Assembly: GCA_030917985.1 (NCBI GenBank) | Contig: JAUPTR010000050.1 | Location: 1-6,455, forward strand | Direction: 5' to 3' | Origin: Pseudomonadota bacterium | GTDB taxonomy: Bacteria; Pseudomonadota; Gammaproteobacteria; Burkholderiales; SCOH01 | Length of the DNA stretch: 6,455 nt | Shown here: positions 1-5,582 of the stretch, one piece after another | Layout of the letters: every line of letters begins with the position of its first letter | Position numbering within the stretch: position 1 is the stretch's first letter | Notes under the pieces: model-generated | The model's database searches: none | Told to the model about the DNA's origin: nothing | What the model saw: the letters and a program-made list of their open reading frames with translations, nothing else | Program-made: the position numbers and the translations under genes

Positions 1-137
1 ATGGCTTGGCGATGGGCTGGCAGTTTTTCACCCGCTTCCTCAACCCGTTTGCCGCTATCGGCCGCGCGCAGCGGCTGAAAACACAGGCCGAGCGCTGGCG
101 GCAGGCTTTGGCGCAGTTGCCTGCCGTTAACAATTAA
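1..137 (+). CDS. C-terminal fragment of an unrecognised protein
   Basis: The third frame is open from the window edge to a TAA at 135-137, giving about 44 residues with a plausible composition. An aromatic stretch (GWQFFTRFLNPF) is followed by a charged, probably helical tail (RAQRLKTQAERWRQALAQL). The other two forward frames give less protein-like translations. An internal ATG at 12 has no visible ribosome binding site, so this is read as the end of a longer gene starting outside the window. The aromatic part could be the end of a membrane segment, but too little is present to assign a family. A palindromic repeat follows 10 nt after the stop, and the next gene is convergent. Confidence 0.55.
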   Translation, partial: GLAMGWQFFTRFLNPFAAIGRAQRLKTQAERWRQALAQLPAVNN

Positions 138-147
138 ATCAACACGG

Positions 148-211
148 CTGCAAGCCGCTCTGCTATTGCCTCGCAGGCCGGCCTGCAGCCCGCTCCAGGA
201 TTGGCCCGCAG
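148..211. repeat. REP-like palindromic tandem dimer, copy A
   Basis: Two tandem units with a 35-bp period. The left arms are at 148-156 and 183-191 (CTGCA-R-SCC type) and the right arms at 168-176 and 203-211 (GSCYCGCAG). Within each unit the arms are imperfect inverted repeats (7 of 9 pairs), so each can form a hairpin. The whole 64-bp block matches copy B at 3568-3631 without gaps at about 52 of 64 positions. It lies between the stop of the first gene and the stop of the convergent secreted-protein gene, a typical place for bacterial REP/BIME-like elements. Confidence 0.6.
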
Positions 212-220
212 GCCGCTGCC

Positions 221-240
221 AAAAGCGGGGCAAGCCCCGC
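221..240 (-). terminator. Rho-independent terminator of the secreted-protein gene
   Basis: GCGGGG (225-230) and CCCCGC (235-240) form a perfect GC-rich stem, extendable by one C-G pair at 231/234 around a tiny loop. Read on the minus strand, the stem is followed directly by TTTT (221-224). It begins 10 nt after the minus-strand stop at 251-253. The short U-run is the only weak point. On the + strand the stem is followed by CGTATTTT, so some bidirectional activity for the first gene is possible. Confidence 0.65.
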
Positions 241-250
241 CGTATTTTGC

Positions 251-988
251 TTACTGATTGACCTTGCCCGGCAGCGACAGATTGCCGGATGCGACCTTGA
301 ACACGTTGACCACGCACAGCAGCGGGTTGTGCATGCTGGCGTTGACGCGCAGGCCGGCGGTGACGCCGTCGAAGCTGGCGGCCGCGATGGCGTCGGAGTG
401 GTCGAACGGCACTTTCACTTCGACCATTTCACCGCTGAAAATCGGGCTGTAGCCGGGACTGTCGAGCAGCAGCGGCAGGCCGGGCCAGGTTTTTGGCAGC
501 CTGGGCGTGGTGCCGGGCGGGATATCCACCACTTTCAGCGCGTCCTTGCCGCAGGCGTTGTCCGGCTGCAGCACCACCCAGTGCGAGTGCCAGAGATTGC
601 CGTCGTTTTTAGGATCGCCGTCGCCGTTTTCGTCGAACAGCGGTGTGTAGTCAAAATACGGGTGCGAGGTGACTGCCAGTGCCAGGATGCCGGCCTTGGC
701 TTCAAACCCGACTTCGCTTGGATCGAGGCTGGTGGGCCAGACGTAGGAGAACACGTTGCTGCCGGCGAGTTTGCCGGTTTTGCTCGGGCGGCTTTTGCCG
801 GCCTTGCCGGATACCGCCATGTGGAAGGTGGCGACATTGCCTTTCAGCGTGACTTTGCTGTGGATGATGTCGAACGGCGCCTTGACGGCTTTGGCCGGTT
901 GGCTCTGAATGCCGCCCTGGCTATGGTCGTGGGCGGCGGTGCTGGTGGCAAACAGGGCGGCAGTGAGTAGTGCGAGTGGGCGAATCAT
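251..988 (-). CDS. Secreted His-rich protein of unknown function, possibly metal-binding
   Basis: This encodes 245 residues. ATG at 988 is chosen because AAGGAG (996-1001) lies 7 nt upstream; an in-frame TTG at 994 would leave only 1 nt. Residues 1-19 are a Sec signal peptide (MIRPLALLTAALFATSTAA), with likely cleavage before H20, so the mature protein would begin His-Asp-His, which fits an N-terminal Cu/Ni-binding ATCUN pattern. Further features are a DENGDGDPKND loop (119-129) resembling a calcium-binding DxNxDG loop, a WHSHW motif (133-137), and only two cysteines (C146, C225), which could form a disulfide. The rest looks beta-rich and soluble. I recall similar unnamed proteins in proteobacteria but cannot give a family or function. 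It is the likely target of the neighbouring MarR regulator, with its own operator-bearing promoter and terminator. Periplasmic or secreted location is inferred from the signal peptide; metal binding is inference. Confidence 0.8.
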   Translation of the reverse strand: MIRPLALLTAALFATSTAAHDHSQGGIQSQPAKAVKAPFDIIHSKVTLKGNVATFHMAVSGKAGKSRPSKTGKLAGSNVFSYVWPTSLDPSEVGFEAKAGILALAVTSHPYFDYTPLFDENGDGDPKNDGNLWHSHWVVLQPDNACGKDALKVVDIPPGTTPRLPKTWPGLPLLLDSPGYSPIFSGEMVEVKVPFDHSDAIAAASFDGVTAGLRVNASMHNPLLCVVNVFKVASGNLSLPGKVNQ

Positions 989-1028
989 GATCAAGCTCCT
1001 TCGTGGTTGAGAAAAATCTTGCCTACCG

Positions 1029-1048
1029 TTTATATGGTAGGAGTCCTA
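1029..1048 (-). promoter_or_regulatory. Promoter and MarR operator of the secreted-protein gene
   Basis: On the minus strand, TATAAA (1029-1034) is a good -10 box about 40 nt before the ATG at 988. Immediately upstream is an 11-bp palindrome with one central base, TAGGA(G)TCCTA (1038-1048), whose core recurs at 1816-1824 in front of the marR-type gene. It would lie in the -35/-10 spacer, where bound repressor blocks RNA polymerase. No good -35 box is seen (CATATT at best). A second imperfect palindrome, CTACCGT-TTAT-ATGGTAG (1023-1040), overlaps both elements. Operator function is inferred from palindromy, recurrence and position. Confidence 0.6.
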
Positions 1049-1061
1049 AGTAATATGGGCT

Positions 1062-1084
1062 AAAAATCAGGCGCATCTGCGCCT
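1062..1084 (-). terminator. Rho-independent terminator after the MarR-family gene
   Basis: AGGCGCA (1069-1075) and TGCGCCT (1078-1084) form a perfect 7-bp stem around a 2-base centre. On the minus strand this is followed by GATTTTT. It lies 31 nt beyond the regulator's stop (1116-1118) and before the promoter of the secreted-protein gene, so the two minus-strand genes are probably separate transcription units. Confidence 0.65.
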
Positions 1085-1115
1085 TGCCCGCATCGGCCGC
1101 GTTGCCGCAGCCGGA

Positions 1116-1781
1116 TCAGTTATCGATTGGCAGCAATGCCCGCCAGTTGTCGCCTTGCACGCTGGCGTCTGCGGCTGCGTGTTCCGGGCAATCCAGCCGC
1201 AGCAGCCGTACCGGCAGCGGGGCATCCACCAGCCCGCAGTGGTGCGGTGCCTCGGCGTCGGCGTGGCGATTCGACTGGAAATGCCGGCAGGTGACGCAGG
1301 CGCGGATTTCCGGAAAACGTTCGTTGCGTTGCAATTGGCCAATCAGTTGCAGCAAGCCGCTCAGCAGTGCCTCTTGCGTGGCGGGTGGCAGTGCGCTGAC
1401 GGCATCGCCGGCAAACAGCAGCGACTGGCTGGCGCGTTGTGCCAGTTCTACCCCGGCCTGCGTCAGCAGCAGCGCCACGGCGCGGCCATCGTCTGCGGCA
1501 CGGGCTTTTTGCACCAGCCCCTTGTTGACCAGCGCGCTGACCGAATCGCTGGCGCTGGCGGGGCTGATCGCCAGTTGCTGTGCCAGCCACGACAGCCGCA
1601 CGCCTTCACGCCGCGACAACAGCAGTTGCAGCATATCGGCCTGCGCCGGGTTGAGCCCCTCTTGCGTGGCAAACTGCCACATGCCGCCACGCATGACGCT
1701 GGAGATGCGGCTGATGGCGCTGACAATGCGCTCCTGCAGACTTGGGGTGTCGTTCCAGACTGATGGGGTGGGCTGATCCAT
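1116..1781 (-). CDS. MarR-family transcriptional regulator with C-terminal Cys/His cluster
   Basis: This encodes 221 residues, longer than the roughly 140-160 typical of MarR proteins. Residues about 15-155 hold the MarR fold: an N-terminal dimerisation helix, a winged helix-turn-helix at about 44-112 with a recognition helix (SPASASDSVSALVNKGLV) and the wing signature DDGRAVALLLT (97-107), then C-terminal dimerisation helices. The extra tail (about 156-221) contains C162-x2-C165-H166-F, H180-H181-C182 and C198-P-E-H201, four Cys and several His able to bind Zn or another metal or sense redox state. I recall similar tails on other betaproteobacterial MarR proteins. Start is the ATG at 1781, with only a weak GAGA-type binding site about 9 nt upstream. 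A palindrome at 1816-1824 lies 35 nt upstream and recurs before the secreted-protein gene, suggesting autoregulation and control of that neighbour. The ligand is unknown. Confidence 0.88.
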   Translation of the reverse strand: MDQPTPSVWNDTPSLQERIVSAISRISSVMRGGMWQFATQEGLNPAQADMLQLLLSRREGVRLSWLAQQLAISPASASDSVSALVNKGLVQKARAADDGRAVALLLTQAGVELAQRASQSLLFAGDAVSALPPATQEALLSGLLQLIGQLQRNERFPEIRACVTCRHFQSNRHADAEAPHHCGLVDAPLPVRLLRLDCPEHAAADASVQGDNWRALLPIDN

Positions 1782-1815
1782 GGGCTTATTCTCTGGCAGA
1801 TTGCGATAAAAGTAA

Positions 1816-1833
1816 AGGACTCCTAATTAAAAT
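1816..1833. promoter_or_regulatory. MarR operator in the divergent regulator/lipoprotein gap
   Basis: AGGA(C)TCCT (1816-1824) is the same odd-centred palindrome as at 1038-1048. It lies 35 nt before the regulator's ATG on the minus strand, a good site for autorepression. On the + strand AGGACTCCTA is followed after 2 nt by TAAAAT (1828-1833), a 5/6 match to a -10 box. At the other site AGGACTCCTA is followed after 3 nt by TATAAA on the strand of the target gene. By that parallel, this site could also control the + strand lipoprotein gene. The -35 elements are poor in both directions, so the promoters themselves are uncertain. Confidence 0.55.
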
Positions 1834-1895
1834 CTGCGAGTAGGGTGTATTGTTGCTGTGCTTGCGGCCTCAAGAGCTGGATGGCTACGCCTTGC

Positions 1896-1904
1896 TGCTA
1901 AAAT
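1896..1904 (+). promoter_or_regulatory. Candidate extended -10 promoter for the lipoprotein gene
   Basis: TGC-TAAAAT fits the extended -10 pattern TGnTATAAT with one mismatch. It would start transcription near 1911, about 27 nt before the ATG at 1938. No -35 box is visible, which extended -10 promoters can tolerate. It competes with the operator-linked TAAAAT at 1828-1833 as the promoter of this gene. Confidence 0.3.
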
Positions 1905-1937
1905 GCTGCGCTTGGGTTATGGCAGATGGCGGAGCAA

Positions 1938-3548
1938 ATGCGCGTGAATCAATTTTCCCGAGTGGGCCGGCGGCGGGCCTGGATGCTGGCGTTGTTGTTG
2001 CCGGCGCTGACAGCGTGCACCAGTGGCGACACCAGCAACGGCGGCGGTTCCTCCGAGGGCGGGGGCAGTAGTCCGGGGTTATACGATTACTGGCTGAACG
2101 CTACGCAGCTGCGCACTCAGGTGCGCGATGACTTTTCCTCCAGCTTTGCCAGCAATGTTGGCCGCTACAGCCATTTCAGCCATGTCTGGCTGTTTACGCC
2201 AAATACCAACAGCAGCGGCGGCATGGCGCAAGACAGCGCCAATTCCACGCTGCTGTATATCAACAGCAACCATTTCTACCGGCTGGCGAGCTATGGCAGC
2301 AGTTTGCTGCAGCCGGTGCAGGTGTCGAGCGAAGGCACGGCGGACGGCATTTGCAGCTGGCACGGGCCGCAACGGCAAACACCGGATAATCTGCGCGCGG
2401 TTTTCAAATACCGGCTGCCGGGGAGCGACCGCAGCTGCTACAGCGCAGACGACGTGTTTCGCGAAATCCGCCTCGACATGGGCAGCAGCGACGTGCCGCA
2501 AACGATCAGTCTGGATCGTTTTCGCGCCGACGAGATCTATGCCGCCAACGGCGATTTGGCGGGTTATCTGGTGGCAGCTGCGGCCGGTGGCATTTACTGG
2601 TATGACGCCAGTTTTGCCAACCCGCGCCAGATTGCCGCCGCCAGCGGTGTGAGTGATGCCAATGCCGGCTTTATTGCGCTGGCAAACTCGCCGGATGGCC
2701 GTTATCGGCTGCTGCAACTGCAGGGCAGCGGTGTGTTTGTGTTGGATATCCAGACCCAGACCATGAACAAGGTGGCGGAAAACAGCAATATCGACAGCCT
2801 CGGTTATTACGCGGGCAATTTTTATCTGGCGCAGTCGATCAACGGTGCCGCCAAGTCGGCGCTGCGGGTGCCGGTGGATGGCTCGCTGGTCGGGCAGGCG
2901 TTTCTGACCGGGCTGGATCAGGTGCCGGGCATTGCCGGCGAGTATCTGGTTTATCAGAAAAACAATGCCTCGGGCACGGATATCTATAGCCTGAATCTGG
3001 GCCTGGATGGTGCCAGCGCGCGGCTGATCAAGCGGCTGGATGCGCAGGAGCAGGTATCGCTGGCCGGTGGCCGCTTGTATTACACCGTGCGCACGCTCTC
3101 TGGCGGCATTGTCAGCAGCGTGCAGGCGCTCTCCTTATTGCCCGATGGCAGCGATGAATTTGCCTTCAGCAATGGCATCTGGGTTGGCCGTGACTACCGC
3201 AACGGTGAGCAGCCGAATTACCCGTTGCTGGCGTCGGATCACATGTATCTGGCCCAAGATGTCAAGTTTTCCGGCAACGGCGTGTGGTCGGGTGGCCGCC
3301 TGAGCTGGGTGCATGCCGCCACCGGCCGCTTGGGCGGCAATATCGGTGCGTTGCCGGCCAATGTCTACGCCTATCGCTTTGCCTCGTCCGACTCGTTCAA
3401 CACGGTGCTGGGGCTGGGGTATTCGGCGGATGCCAAAACCACCTATTACCTGCGCGCCAATCGATTGCTGGGCAAGGTTGCCAGCATTGATCAGAGCCCG
3501 ACCGATAACAACTATCGCTGGAAGGGCGACTGGAGCGTTGCTCCCTGA
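1938..3548 (+). CDS. Putative lipoprotein with beta-propeller-like sequence, function unknown
   Basis: This encodes 536 residues from ATG 1938. In-frame alternatives are ATG 1926 (no visible binding site) and GTG 1944 (9 nt after GGAG at 1931-1934); 1938 is only 3 nt after GGAG, so the start is unsettled. All three keep the signal: basic RVGRRR, hydrophobic WMLALLLPA, then lipobox LTAC with C27 as the lipidated cysteine. A Gly/Ser linker (GGGSSEGGGSS) follows, as in lipoproteins with a domain held away from the membrane. Residue +2 is Thr, not Asp, which by the Escherichia coli rule favours the outer membrane. The body is beta-rich, with repeated hydrophobic-strand and turn patterns such as GGIYWYDASF, SGVFVLDIQTQ, GGRLYYTVRT and GGRLSWVHAATG, suggesting a propeller. 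I see no catalytic motif and recognise no family. It diverges from the MarR-type gene across a gap carrying an operator; a palindromic repeat follows the stop. Confidence 0.75.
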   Translation: MRVNQFSRVGRRRAWMLALLLPALTACTSGDTSNGGGSSEGGGSSPGLYDYWLNATQLRTQVRDDFSSSFASNVGRYSHFSHVWLFTPNTNSSGGMAQDSANSTLLYINSNHFYRLASYGSSLLQPVQVSSEGTADGICSWHGPQRQTPDNLRAVFKYRLPGSDRSCYSADDVFREIRLDMGSSDVPQTISLDRFRADEIYAANGDLAGYLVAAAAGGIYWYDASFANPRQIAAASGVSDANAGFIALANSPDGRYRLLQLQGSGVFVLDIQTQTMNKVAENSNIDSLGYYAGNFYLAQSINGAAKSALRVPVDGSLVGQAFLTGLDQVPGIAGEYLVYQKNNASGTDIYSLNLGLDGASARLIKRLDAQEQVSLAGGRLYYTVRTLSGGIVSSVQALSLLPDGSDEFAFSNGIWVGRDYRNGEQPNYPLLASDHMYLAQDVKFSGNGVWSGGRLSWVHAATGRLGGNIGALPANVYAYRFASSDSFNTVLGLGYSADAKTTYYLRANRLLGKVASIDQSPTDNNYRWKGDWSVAP

Positions 3549-3567
3549 GCTGACGCAAACCATCGGC

Positions 3568-3631
3568 CTGCAAGCCGCTCTGCCATTGCCTTGCAGCCTG
3601 GTCTGCAGGCCGCGAGGGGATTGGCTTGCAG
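3568..3631. repeat. REP-like palindromic tandem dimer, copy B
   Basis: Two tandem units with a 35-bp period: left arms CTGCAAGCC (3568-3576) and CTGCAGGCC (3603-3611), right arms GCCTTGCAG (3588-3596) and GGCTTGCAG (3623-3631). Within each unit the arms pair at 8 of 9 positions. The outermost arms (3568-3576 with 3623-3631) are perfectly complementary, so one long or two short hairpins are possible. It aligns gap-free with copy A at 148-211 at about 52 of 64 positions. It starts 20 nt after the lipoprotein stop codon; there is no U-run, so it is not a classical terminator. Confidence 0.65.
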
Positions 3632-3671
3632 CGATGCTTTCGGGTGCGTTGCATTTTCGTGATGGCGGGCG

Positions 3672-3700
3672 CTGCCAAGCGGCGCTGGCTTGTCTATGCT
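3672..3700 (+). promoter_or_regulatory. Weak candidate promoter for the HPt/HD-GYP-like gene
   Basis: CTGCCA (3672-3677) and TATGCT (3695-3700) each match the sigma-70 consensus boxes at 4 of 6 positions, with a 17-nt spacer. They lie about 54 nt upstream of the ATG at 3754, after the palindromic repeat, so this gene may be transcribed independently of the lipoprotein gene. Such matches occur by chance fairly often. Confidence 0.25.
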
Positions 3701-3753
3701 GAAGCAGGCCGCCATGGTGGTGGCGGCAGCGTTGGCTGGGAAAGGGTGGCGGG

Positions 3754-4857
3754 ATGAACACCGAGAGTGTGGATTTTGATCTGTTGCCGGAGGTGATGGT
3801 CGAGGTGCAAGACCATCTGCCGGAGCTGGAGCGCGATCTGCACCAGCTGGTGCAGTATCCGGATTCGCTGGAGCTGCTGGCCAGTGCTTTCCGCCATATG
3901 CACACCATCAAGGGTGATTTTGGTTACTGCCATGCCACGCCGATCATGGAGTATGTGCATCATCTGGAAGGGGTGATGCAAAGCCTGCGCAGCCGTGTAT
4001 TCCAGTGTTCGGCGCTGGTGGCCGAGGCATTGTTGCAGAGCATGGACCTGATTCACGGCATGATGCAGAGCTTGCTGGAATCACGGAAGTTTGGCCGGAC
4101 CCCGCCGCCACGGCTGATTGTGCTGATTGACCAGCTGGCGCAGGCAAGAACCCAGCCGGCGGCCGATCAGGCGGCGCGGATGGTGCTGCTGTCGCTGCAC
4201 GATCCTTGGCAGGACGAGGCTGAGCCGGCGTTGCCGGCGGCGCCGGCCGCCGCTGCCGACAGCATCAGGCGTGCGCTGGCGCTGGGGGTGCAGTTATCCG
4301 AGGCGCTGGTGCTGCGCCAGCCTGCCTGGCGTGGCCGCTCGGCGATGCAGCTGGCGCTGGTGCTGGCGTTGAACGCGCAGTATTCGCAGCCGAGCGATCC
4401 GGAGGTGCTGGAAATCGCCGTCTATTGGCACGACGTGGGCTTGCTGGCCGCGCCCGATCAGGTTTTATGTCATCACCCGACGCAAAAGCCCGCCGACTGG
4501 GGCGATTATGTGGCACACCCGGAGCGCGCCGCCAGCTGGCTGCTGAGTGTGGCGCCGGATTGCAGCGAAGCGGCGCAGATCATCCGCCAGCACCATGCCT
4601 GGGCCAACGGCAAGGGCATCGTTGCCCAGGGGTATCCGCACCTGCCACACCAGGGCGCACAAATGCTGGCGTGTGCCGATGTGTGGTTCGAGCGTATCAA
4701 GGGTTTGAGCGGGGAGGATTACCGGCGCGGCATGTTGCGCGCCTTATTCGACGTCAACGGCCTGCTCGACAGCCAGTTTGATGCCTTGCTGATCAATGCC
4801 TTCGAGGCGCTGGCTCAGGATTTTCAGCTGCCGGCAGCCCATTCCGGTTCGCAGTGA
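3754..4857 (+). CDS. HPt domain fused to a degenerate HD-GYP-like domain; signalling protein
   Basis: This encodes 367 residues. ATG 3754 follows AAAGGG (3741-3746) by 7 nt. Residues about 5-115 form an HPt-like helical domain with the phosphotransfer motif H50-T-I-K53-G54. A linker rich in Ala/Pro (about 155-168) leads to an HD-GYP-like domain (about 175-355): H226-D227-V-G, H255-P256, H280-H281, G293-Y-P295 and A-D309. HD-GYP proteins hydrolyse cyclic di-GMP using a metal centre with these ligands. Departures from consensus are L230 where HDxGK has Lys, NGKG plus four residues before GYP instead of DGxGYP, and no His in the first helix (about 185-210), which normally supplies a ligand. It may therefore be a weak enzyme or a c-di-GMP-binding output controlled by phosphorylation of H50. 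No receiver, kinase or membrane segment is present, so it is probably cytoplasmic and needs a kinase encoded elsewhere. Function is inferred from motifs. Confidence 0.82.
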   Translation: MNTESVDFDLLPEVMVEVQDHLPELERDLHQLVQYPDSLELLASAFRHMHTIKGDFGYCHATPIMEYVHHLEGVMQSLRSRVFQCSALVAEALLQSMDLIHGMMQSLLESRKFGRTPPPRLIVLIDQLAQARTQPAADQAARMVLLSLHDPWQDEAEPALPAAPAAAADSIRRALALGVQLSEALVLRQPAWRGRSAMQLALVLALNAQYSQPSDPEVLEIAVYWHDVGLLAAPDQVLCHHPTQKPADWGDYVAHPERAASWLLSVAPDCSEAAQIIRQHHAWANGKGIVAQGYPHLPHQGAQMLACADVWFERIKGLSGEDYRRGMLRALFDVNGLLDSQFDALLINAFEALAQDFQLPAAHSGSQ

Positions 4858-4862
4858 AGACG

Positions 4863-5438
4863 TCAATAGCCCATCAGTGACGGAAACGAGATGTCCTGAA
4901 TCGGCCCCAGCGGGTTTTTCTTGTCCTCGAATTCCAGCGTATTCGGCTGCCCGCTTTCCACCTTGTAAATCACCTGATCCTTGCGCAGCACAATCAGGCC
5001 GCGAAACTGCCAGCCGCTGCTGCGCGTCTGGCGGCGAAAATTGAACAGATCCAGAAACAGGTTGCCGAAACGCTGTTTGGCATTGTTGCCCAGCAACACT
5101 TCATAACCCAGGCATTCGTTACGGGCGCTGAGGCAGGACTGGATGTCCGGGTGCAAGTCCGCTAGCCGGATCGAATCGTTCGGCAAAAAAATCCGCATCA
5201 ATTCCAGATAGTTGAGCAGCTTGATGTTGGGCACCTTGAATGGATCGAAGCCCATATCTGCCAGCTGTGCTTTGCTGGTGCTTCCAGGCTGTATCGCATC
5301 AAAGGCAAGCCGTGCTTCTTCATAGCTATGCCAGCGTGCTTCGGTATGTTGCTGCGCCGAGGGCAGCATGCTGGCGCAGCCATTCAATATCAGCAATGTG
5401 AGGCACAGCAAAGCCGGAACGACAGCCGGTTTTTTCAT
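4863..5438 (-). CDS. Small lipoprotein of unknown function
   Basis: This encodes 191 residues. ATG 5438 has a strong AAGGAG (5445-5450) 6 nt upstream. Residues 1-20 are a lipoprotein signal (MKKPAVVPALLCLTLLILNG) with lipobox LNGC and C21 as the lipidated residue; +2 is Ala, consistent with sorting to the outer membrane. The mature part has a segment IQPGSTSKAQLADMGFDPF (about 49-67), resembling the 'I-x-PG-x-T-xx-x-L' helix start of BamE/SmpA-type lipoproteins. Distinctive later stretches are LLNYLELMRIFLPNDS, a Cys pair C103/C109, FGNLFLDLFNFRR and the tail KKNPLGPIQDIS. I recall unnamed proteobacterial proteins with a similar pattern but no known role. The gene is convergent with the HPt/HD-GYP-like gene, with 5 nt between stops, and no terminator is visible in that gap. 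Confidence 0.8.
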   Translation of the reverse strand: MKKPAVVPALLCLTLLILNGCASMLPSAQQHTEARWHSYEEARLAFDAIQPGSTSKAQLADMGFDPFKVPNIKLLNYLELMRIFLPNDSIRLADLHPDIQSCLSARNECLGYEVLLGNNAKQRFGNLFLDLFNFRRQTRSSGWQFRGLIVLRKDQVIYKVESGQPNTLEFEDKKNPLGPIQDISFPSLMGY

Positions 5439-5582
5439 GCAGTGCTCCTTGGCGTATGGATGTGAGGCTTATTGTGCTGCATCTGCCGGCAATTTTGTGT
5501 AGAGTCTTTGCTTTATAGCACGTTGGCATGCTGCGCCTCCGGCGCGGCTTGCGGCAACATCGGCATCAATCAGGGAGACAAT

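Noticed and set aside
329..970. Long + strand open frame of 213 codons opposite the secreted-protein gene
   Set aside because: Antisense shadow in GC-rich DNA. The minus frame has a signal peptide, good binding site and terminator; this one has none of these.
1084..1776. Long + strand open frames opposite the MarR-family gene
   Set aside because: Ser/Cys/Arg-rich composition typical of an antisense shadow; the minus frame is a clear MarR protein.
1850..2071. Small + strand open frame of 73 codons upstream of and overlapping the lipoprotein start
   Set aside because: No ribosome binding site or recognisable features; it overlaps the lipoprotein signal region in another frame.
3696..3779. Short + strand frame of 27 codons starting at ATG 3696, overlapping the HPt/HD-GYP-like start
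   Set aside because: No convincing binding site and no sign of a leader peptide function.
3135..3911. Minus-strand open frame of 258 codons spanning the lipoprotein end, the gap and the start of the next gene
   Set aside because: It crosses the palindromic repeat and two well-supported + strand genes and has low-complexity composition.
5512..5519. TTTATA / TATAAA as a shared -10 box for the divergent small lipoprotein and TPR genes
   Set aside because: No matching -35 box at a sensible spacing in either direction; too weak to annotate.
5533..5545. GCGCC-TCC-GGCGC hairpin upstream of the TPR gene
   Set aside because: A 5-bp GC stem without a U-run is common by chance in GC-rich DNA; no terminator or riboswitch architecture is seen.
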